Below, piece after piece: positions 6,379-11,457 of a stretch of DNA of 11,457 nucleotides. A program made the position numbers and the translations under genes. Within the stretch, counting starts at the first letter, position 1, and each line of letters begins with the position of its first letter. The stretch is from Candidatus Heimdallarchaeota archaeon (lineage in GTDB: Archaea > Asgardarchaeota > Heimdallarchaeia > Heimdallarchaeales > Kariarchaeaceae), in contig JAAFKL010000437.1 in the NCBI GenBank assembly GCA_021399405.1, forward strand, positions 1 through 11,457, written 5' to 3'. The notes beneath the pieces were generated by a model. It did no database searches. It was not told where the DNA came from and saw only the letters and a list, made by a program, of their open reading frames with translations.

Positions 6379-8217
6379 CTAGCTCCTCTTTCTCTTCTTT
6401 TTCTTAGATTTAGATTTTTTCTTTTTCTTGATATATTTCTCTCTTTCTGATCTTTCAAACTGACTTAGTATTGTTTGCAGTTTCATAATAATTGCTTTTT
6501 CTTCATCACTAACATTGTCATCAATTTCTCCAATTATTCTAGCATTTTGTAACAACGTGTTTCGTGCTGCTAGCAAACCTTCTCGCTCTTTCTTATCAAT
6601 TATATTATCAGATAGTGCTTCCTCCAGCAATAATGAATAAGATTGTAAGTCTCCTACGATTTGACGAAGTAGTAATTGTTCATCACTTGTGACTACTCCA
6701 TCCTCTTCTGCAACCTGCATAAGTTTCATCCATGATTTAGTAACCATTTTTTCACTCTTCCAGTGCTTGGGCAAATTCAACAGAGAAAAGGTACCACTAA
6801 TTTCTTCTGTTCCTGCGATATAATTGAAAATAGGATCATGTAATTGTTCATGCTCTCGATAATTCCTTACAGCCAAAAATCCGGTAAAAGAAGCCACAAT
6901 GATAGGTGTAAACAAAAATAACACAATTGTTAATGCTAAATTCTCAGTTAATTGAATAAATCTACCCATAAAAAATGCCACAATCGAGCTAAGTAGTAGT
7001 GATATTGTCGGTAACATGGAATAAAATGAATTGCGATTTTCGTCAGGTACAATATCTATAAGAATTCGCTGTGAAGCGATCATCCAGACGGTGTTTAGAA
7101 TTAATCCAAATACTGAAATCACGAAAAAGAAAAAGGCAGCAACATAATTAATGCTAGAAGTCTCTAAATCTATGGGGTATTTACTTAGAAGCAATGCGTA
7201 TAATCCATAATACAGTAAACCTTGCATTGCAATAATAAAGGGTAAGGACTTAGTTATGTTGATTTTTCTACTTAAAATAACACCAATATAAGTTGAAATT
7301 GAACCTGAAAAGAAAATGCTAAAATAGAGAATTGCTGCTCTTGGATCCGAACCTGTATACGCATAATTTAGTGGAATAAAGATAAATGTCAACCAAACAA
7401 AATTTACAACAGTGACTATAATGTAGGTCAGGAAAAAGAAAACCATCAATTTCGATCTAAAAATGAGTTTGATACCGCCAAATAACAAGACAAGGAATCG
7501 TTTGAAAGATGGCCGGGGCACCTCTATTGGTACAATACTTTTTTCACCAATTATTATCTCCTGAAATTTGAGGAAAATCATGACAGCAATCGCAAACATG
7601 GCAATTGACTGAATAGCAAATACTGCTTCTCTTGAGATCGTATCGGCAAGCCTCCCACCTAATAAAACCGAAAAACTACTAAAAAATCTAATAAAAATAA
7701 TTGTCTTCCCAAAAATTAAACGATAATGTTCTCTCTTTGGATCTAATCCCTTTGTATTAATTTTGTAATTAGTGTCAAACCAAGATTGTAGTACACCAGA
7801 TTCCTGTGCTAAGGCTATAGCTTCTAAAATAAAAAGCCCAAATAGATACGGTAAGACCAAATCTGATGGGACATAAGAAATCAGTGCTAAAAGAAGAAAT
7901 GAAATTCCATGCATAATGTAAGCAAAAATTAATACGAATTTTCTTCCCAACCAATCCGCAATAACCGATGAAGGAAAATCTACCAATGCTTGGAAAACAA
8001 GACTGGCTGATATCAAAATACCGTATTTGGCAAATCCAACAATCCCAAGTATGTAAATAACATAAAATGCTGTGGTTAGTTGCAGACCTCCATACATTAA
8101 CCCTGAGAACAGGAAATATATTGAAATCATCTCTTTTGATTCTTCTGGATAGTCTTCTATTTTCAGATACCTATGTAGATATTTTGAGACACCTGAAAAA
8201 TAATCACCAATTATCAA
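6379..8217 (-). CDS. MFS transporter with cytoplasmic helical-repeat domain and polylysine tail
   Basis: The first 450 or so of 612 residues contain about 12 hydrophobic segments in MFS order. A motif A-like loop, DFPSSVIADWLGRK (80-93), joins TM2 and TM3; GGRLAD (187-192) and a long central loop (220-240) separate the two halves. The substrate cannot be read. Residues 451-594 are soluble and probably cytoplasmic. They contain three similar loop-helix units, starting with DGVVTSDE (506), DNIIDKKE (537) and DDNVSDEE (566), spaced about 30 residues, reminiscent of TerB-like domains. The protein ends in 16 residues that are nearly all Lys, Arg or Ser. The start is TTG at 8217; an in-frame stop lies a few codons upstream and no ATG lies between. 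A weak T/A-rich box near 8270-8281 may be its promoter. It sits antisense between surface-protein genes A and B. Confidence 0.87.
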   Translation of the reverse strand: MIIGDYFSGVSKYLHRYLKIEDYPEESKEMISIYFLFSGLMYGGLQLTTAFYVIYILGIVGFAKYGILISASLVFQALVDFPSSVIADWLGRKFVLIFAYIMHGISFLLLALISYVPSDLVLPYLFGLFILEAIALAQESGVLQSWFDTNYKINTKGLDPKREHYRLIFGKTIIFIRFFSSFSVLLGGRLADTISREAVFAIQSIAMFAIAVMIFLKFQEIIIGEKSIVPIEVPRPSFKRFLVLLFGGIKLIFRSKLMVFFFLTYIIVTVVNFVWLTFIFIPLNYAYTGSDPRAAILYFSIFFSGSISTYIGVILSRKINITKSLPFIIAMQGLLYYGLYALLLSKYPIDLETSSINYVAAFFFFVISVFGLILNTVWMIASQRILIDIVPDENRNSFYSMLPTISLLLSSIVAFFMGRFIQLTENLALTIVLFLFTPIIVASFTGFLAVRNYREHEQLHDPIFNYIAGTEEISGTFSLLNLPKHWKSEKMVTKSWMKLMQVAEEDGVVTSDEQLLLRQIVGDLQSYSLLLEEALSDNIIDKKEREGLLAARNTLLQNARIIGEIDDNVSDEEKAIIMKLQTILSQFERSEREKYIKKKKKSKSKKKKRKRS

Positions 8218-8370
8218 TCTTAGCGAATTGAGAAAAATTTACCTCAAATATGAAATTTTAGGTCAAAGGGAATAAATAAATGATTTTTGCATTAATAATA
8301 TTCGTATATTCAAGTAAAATCAAAGTAGAATGCACTTTTACTATGAATTAGTTATCTTATTTCAATAACT

Positions 8371-8402
8371 ATTAAATACTAAAAACTTGTATTAGTTGAA
8401 TT
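8371..8402 (+). promoter_or_regulatory. Promoter of surface-protein gene B, with an upstream inverted repeat
   Basis: ATTAAATA (8371-8378), an 18-nt spacer and TGAATT (8397-8402) repeat the geometry found at genes A, C and D, with the ATG 14 nt after GAATT. Just upstream, TAGTTAT (8349-8355) and ATAACTA (8365-8371) form a perfect 7-bp inverted repeat with a 9-nt centre. It touches the TATA box and could be an operator, though the sequence is simple. The leader shares GTGATTT with gene D. Confidence 0.65.
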
Positions 8403-8416
8403 AGTTAAGTGATTTT

Positions 8417-9388
8417 ATGAGATTAGCTAAAATTAACATATTTTTCGCAGTTATGATAATCTGTTTATTCGCAGGATCGACATTTGCCCAGTCAGATGAT
8501 TACTACTATGAATCTGAAATCAAATACTCAGATAAACTCAAAGCAGGAATGGAATTTACCTGGGAGATTTCAAAATATAGTGTTGAAATCCCTTCGGACA
8601 AATTAGGTCTTGATCAAGCAGCTACTACGGTGACATCAACAGTAGATGAAACGACTTATGTTACCACCACTGCCCCACCAGAGACTTCAACTACCGTGTA
8701 CACTAGCTATGAAACAACGACTTGGGATGATTCAACAACAACAACATACACCGAGGACATATCATATCCTAATTTTCCAGATATTGCAGTCGGTACAACA
8801 ATTACAATAAAATTGTTAAAGGATTTATCAAACTTCACTCAATACTATTTTACCGATAATTCTGACTACGACGATTATCAGACATATGTAGATAGCTTCT
8901 TTGAGATGTCATACTCAGCTGGAACTCAAGAGGAGATGAAGAATTTTATACCTGCAGAAGCCTTAATTGGGCCAAACACTGTTGTATTTGAAAACGGAAC
9001 AGTCATGAACTTATTTGAATTACAAGTACTAGAATATGAACGATATCAAGATGAATATGAGGATGAAGATTCTAGTTCAACATTTGAGGTAAAAGATGGT
9101 ATAGCCATCCAAACCGAATCATACAATGATCCAGATAGGAATGAAACTTCTTCATTAAATATTCAGTATGATATCGACACTGGACTATTGGTGTATGTAT
9201 ATTCTGAACTTAGAGAGAGCGATACACATTTTGAGATTGAGGTTAAATTACAAAGTAGTGAAGGTCTTGATGTTAACAATTTAGTGGCTAATGATGACCC
9301 AACATTATCGGTTCCAATCTCTGCAATATATGTATATACCCTTATTCTGGTTCCTATTGTAGTAAACAGGATTAGAAAAAAAAAATAG
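8417..9388 (+). CDS. Secreted Thr-rich-linker protein with C-terminal anchor, paralogue B
   Basis: This is the longest complete family member (323 residues). The signal peptide (1-24) ends in STFA before Gln25. The block YSDKLKAGMEFTWEIS (37-52) is followed by the longest Thr/Ser linker in the family (about 69-113), rich in Thr pairs and triplets, likely extended and O-glycosylated. Next come GTTITIKLLKDLSNFTQ (126-142), FENGTVMNLFEL (191-202), an acidic stretch (211-220), EVKDGIAIQ (224-232) and YDIDTGLLVYVYSEL (251-265). The tail is ANDDPTLSVP (291-300), a hydrophobic span (301-316) and RIRKKK. Its body resembles paralogue D (LSNF; EEMKNFIP against EEAMKGFLP), while its tail is closest to C. 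The gene ends in a run of ten A's. It is monocistronic with its own promoter, and its role is unknown. Confidence 0.85.
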   Translation: MRLAKINIFFAVMIICLFAGSTFAQSDDYYYESEIKYSDKLKAGMEFTWEISKYSVEIPSDKLGLDQAATTVTSTVDETTYVTTTAPPETSTTVYTSYETTTWDDSTTTTYTEDISYPNFPDIAVGTTITIKLLKDLSNFTQYYFTDNSDYDDYQTYVDSFFEMSYSAGTQEEMKNFIPAEALIGPNTVVFENGTVMNLFELQVLEYERYQDEYEDEDSSSTFEVKDGIAIQTESYNDPDRNETSSLNIQYDIDTGLLVYVYSELRESDTHFEIEVKLQSSEGLDVNNLVANDDPTLSVPISAIYVYTLILVPIVVNRIRKKK

Positions 9389-9469
9389 TATCAGTTAGAA
9401 TCAGCTATACTCCGAAAAAATCATAAGAAAACCACAAATTCTACTTATATTCAAACAAAATTTAGAAAA

Positions 9470-9503
9470 GAATTATATAACAAAATCAACTAATAATAGA
9501 ATT
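9470..9503 (+). promoter_or_regulatory. Promoter of surface-protein gene C
   Basis: GAATTATATA (9470-9479), an 18-nt spacer and AGAATT (9498-9503) match the shared module, again with 14 nt from GAATT to ATG. The leader carries AAAAGGG, a possible Shine-Dalgarno sequence, aligned with the AGGG of gene A. Confidence 0.7.
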
Positions 9504-9517
9504 AAAAGGGAAAAGAA

Positions 9518-10474
9518 ATGAAAAACAATTTTGCAAAATTCATTGGTATTTTTATAATGATCAATTTAATGATAAGTGGTGTGTCAAGCCAAGAATATGT
9601 TAACGATGATGATATATATTATAGTCAAAAATTAAAAGCAGGAATGGAATTTACTTGGGAATTTGTGCGATTTAATTTTGAACTTAACAATACGCAAGGC
9701 GATTCCCCTGCTTTGGATCAAGCCAGCACATCTACAACTGCTGTGACATCCTCCGTAATCGATGAAACCTCAACTATTACTATCACAGCCACAACAACCT
9801 CCCCAGTAACAAGCTCAGACGATGTAACCGTTACCGAAACTGAAACTGTTTCAGATCAAGAGTTTCCGGAGATTCCTCCTGGTTCAAAATATACTTTAAA
9901 ACTCCTCAAAGATTTGGGTGATTTGTCCCAGGAAGAATACTGGGACACATATGAAACGGATGTAAATGAATATTATGATGGCAGTTTTAACGATCCAAAT
10001 TTGAACGATGAAGAGTTTTTTGGAGGTTTAGATCCCTTCATCTTTCCTTCTGAGATTAGATTTTCAAATGGAACTGAGCTAAATTATTTTCAATATTCTA
10101 TAGAAGAGAGACAACGTCAAATGGAGGAATATTCTGAAGACTATACTGATGATAGTCCTTTTGGATCTGAAGAATATTATATTCAAGATGGAATTGCAAT
10201 AGAGAAAATTGATTTTTCTGAAGAGAATATGACATTTATTGTAGAGCAAAGAGCTGATATTGATACTGGGGTTCTGCTGTATTTATCATTGGTTCAGGAA
10301 TTCGATGAACTCAAAGTTGATCTATTAATTGTACTTGATCAAACTGAAGGAATTGACATAGACACAGTAATTGCAAATGATGATCCTACACTAAGTGTCC
10401 CAATTTCAGCAATATTTGTCTATACCCTTATTCTGATCCCTATAATAGTAAATAGAATTAGAAAGAAAAACTAA
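9518..10474 (+). CDS. Secreted Thr-rich-linker protein with C-terminal anchor, paralogue C
   Basis: This 318-residue paralogue has a signal peptide almost matching that of gene A (NLMISG near residues 16-21, then S-x-QE), with Gln25 as the likely mature N-terminus. It carries YYSQKLKAGMEFTWEF (34-49), a Thr/Ser linker (70-112), KYTLKLLKDLGDLSQ (124-138), FSNGTELNYFQYSIE (182-196) with the conserved NGT sequon, an acidic stretch (202-219), YIQDGIAIEK (221-230) and ADIDTGVLLYLSL (246-258). The tail ANDDPTLSVP (286-295), hydrophobic span (296-312) and RIRKKN nearly match paralogue B. The expected topology is signal peptide, exposed ectodomain on a glycosylated-looking stalk, and one C-terminal membrane pass. 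No catalytic motif is visible. It has its own promoter 129 bp downstream of gene B. Confidence 0.85.
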   Translation: MKNNFAKFIGIFIMINLMISGVSSQEYVNDDDIYYSQKLKAGMEFTWEFVRFNFELNNTQGDSPALDQASTSTTAVTSSVIDETSTITITATTTSPVTSSDDVTVTETETVSDQEFPEIPPGSKYTLKLLKDLGDLSQEEYWDTYETDVNEYYDGSFNDPNLNDEEFFGGLDPFIFPSEIRFSNGTELNYFQYSIEERQRQMEEYSEDYTDDSPFGSEEYYIQDGIAIEKIDFSEENMTFIVEQRADIDTGVLLYLSLVQEFDELKVDLLIVLDQTEGIDIDTVIANDDPTLSVPISAIFVYTLILIPIIVNRIRKKN

Positions 10475-10582
10475 ATTCCTGGAATGTTAACCAAAAAATC
10501 AAAATGAATGAATTATGAAATATCGATCTCTCTAAGTAGTTTCCTCCTTATTTGATGTTAACAATCGATCATTGCTAGCAAA

Positions 10583-10616
10583 GAATTAAATATGTGTATC
10601 CACTAATAATTGAATT
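10583..10616 (+). promoter_or_regulatory. Promoter of surface-protein gene D
   Basis: GAATTAAATA (10583-10592), an 18-nt spacer and TGAATT (10611-10616) repeat the module, with the ATG 14 nt after GAATT. The perfect 10-bp palindrome TTGCTAGCAA (10572-10581) abuts the box upstream and could be a regulator site. The leader shares GTGATTT with gene B. Confidence 0.7.
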
Positions 10617-10630
10617 GTTAGCGTGATTTA

Positions 10631-11457
10631 ATGCATTTAAAGATAAAGCTATATATAATTTTTATATTACTAAATTTAACCGTAAGTGGATCGATGGCCC
10701 AAAGTGACCCATATTATGAATTACCCGAATATCGATACTCTGATCAATTAGTAACTGGGGTGGAATTCACTTGGGAGATTTCAAAGCTTAAGATGGAATT
10801 AAACTCAGATGCCACTTTGAGTGATGATGATAGCCTTGAAGATATTCGTGCAGGAATGAGTATGACAGTCAAGATTATTCAAGATTTATCTAATTTTAAT
10901 TTGACAGATTTCTATGCTGCATTGGCAAACAATACGAATGACGGCATTGACAATTATTTCTCCTTTTTTGAAATTTATTATGCAGATTATTTTGAAATAT
11001 CCTATTCAGAAGACGACGAAGAAGCTATGAAGGGTTTTCTTCCAATTCAAATACTGATTTCTCAAAATACCATTGAATATCCAAATGGAACTGTTATCAA
11101 TACCTACGAACTTGCCTATGAGCAATTTCAACAAAGAGAAGATACATATTTCGATGAATTGGAAGAGGCTGGAATAAGCTCAACTTACGAAATTAAAGGT
11201 GGAATTGCAATTCAAAAACAACAATTTGATCAGACAGAAGATGGTTTTTCAGGTATTAGCGAGACTCGATTTGATATTGATTCTGGAGTTCTTATTTATT
11301 TGAATAGTAATGTGCAAGATGAAGATGGAGACTTTGAGCTCGAATTTCGATTAAAGAACTCAAAAGGAATTGAGATCAATACAATAGTTCCAAATGACGA
11401 TCCGACTTTGTCAATTCCATTCTCAGCTACATTTGTTTTTGCTTTGCTTCTAATCCC
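10631..11457 (+). CDS. Secreted protein of the same family, paralogue D (3' end outside window)
   Basis: The frame is open from ATG 10631 to the window end, giving 275 codons with no stop. The signal peptide (about 1-23) ends in SMA before Gln24. It carries the family blocks YSDQLVTGVEFTWEIS, MTVKIIQDLSNF, YPNGTVINTYEL with the conserved sequon, YEIKGGIAIQKQQF, FDIDSGVLIYL, and NDDPTLSIPFS followed by the start of the hydrophobic anchor; only the last few residues and basic cluster should be missing. Unlike A, B and C it has no Thr-rich linker: the WEIS block reaches the TVKI block through about 25 acidic residues. It also has an insertion rich in Tyr and Phe after LSNF (about 95-118). It resembles paralogue B most. 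The role is unknown. Confidence 0.82.
   Translation, partial: MHLKIKLYIIFILLNLTVSGSMAQSDPYYELPEYRYSDQLVTGVEFTWEISKLKMELNSDATLSDDDSLEDIRAGMSMTVKIIQDLSNFNLTDFYAALANNTNDGIDNYFSFFEIYYADYFEISYSEDDEEAMKGFLPIQILISQNTIEYPNGTVINTYELAYEQFQQREDTYFDELEEAGISSTYEIKGGIAIQKQQFDQTEDGFSGISETRFDIDSGVLIYLNSNVQDEDGDFELEFRLKNSKGIEINTIVPNDDPTLSIPFSATFVFALLLI

Noticed and set aside
8617..8750. The Thr-codon-rich stretch as a DNA tandem repeat or CRISPR-like array.
   Set aside because: The codons vary and there is no constant repeat unit or spacer; the periodicity is only that of Thr-rich coding sequence.
9375..9385. The A10 run at the end of gene B as a programmed frameshift or phase-variation site.
   Set aside because: The stop codon follows directly, so slippage would alter only the last few residues of the basic tail.

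Overview
The window reads as an AT-rich archaeal chromosome segment. The evidence is a GTPBP1-type translational GTPase, a VapBC-like pair, archaeal promoters (TATA-like box followed about 18-25 nt downstream by a probable start site, with short or no leaders), and a set of secreted proteins that end in a C-terminal membrane anchor plus a basic cluster. The mix of a bacterial-type receiver domain, a GTPBP1-like GTPase and many anchored surface proteins would fit an Asgard archaeon (perhaps Heimdall-like). That placement is an inference; no rRNA or other marker gene is present.

Layout. Bases 1-1188 (+) hold the 3' part of an FG-GAP/VCBS-type surface protein with a C-terminal transmembrane anchor. 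Bases 1272-2056 (-) hold a relic of a response-regulator 3' end followed by a vapBC-like toxin-antitoxin pair. Bases 2242-3495 (-) hold an intact response regulator with an unrecognised output region. Bases 3729-5321 (+) hold a GTPBP1/GTPBP2-like GTPase. From 5462 to the right edge lies a family of four paralogous secreted, membrane-anchored proteins (called A, B, C and D here). They are interrupted by one gene on the opposite strand (6379-8217, -), an MFS transporter with a cytoplasmic helical-repeat domain and a polylysine tail. Paralogue D (10631 onward) is cut by the window end.

How it fits together. The four paralogues share a rigid 5' module: a TATA-like box, exactly 18 nt, (T/A)GAATT, exactly 14 nt, then ATG. 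They are therefore probably co-regulated as separate monocistronic units. Sequence features pair A with C and B with D, which suggests duplication of a two-gene unit. The VapBC pair lies between two divergent copies of the last 39 codons of the response regulator, an arrangement that suggests insertion or recombination at that gene's 3' end. The TA promoter carries three 9-bp-spaced TATAGT repeats that look like an autoregulatory operator.

No gene-free stretch exceeds 300 bases. The longest, 3496-3728 and 8218-8416, are divergent promoter regions. No tRNA, rRNA, CRISPR array or transposase was seen.
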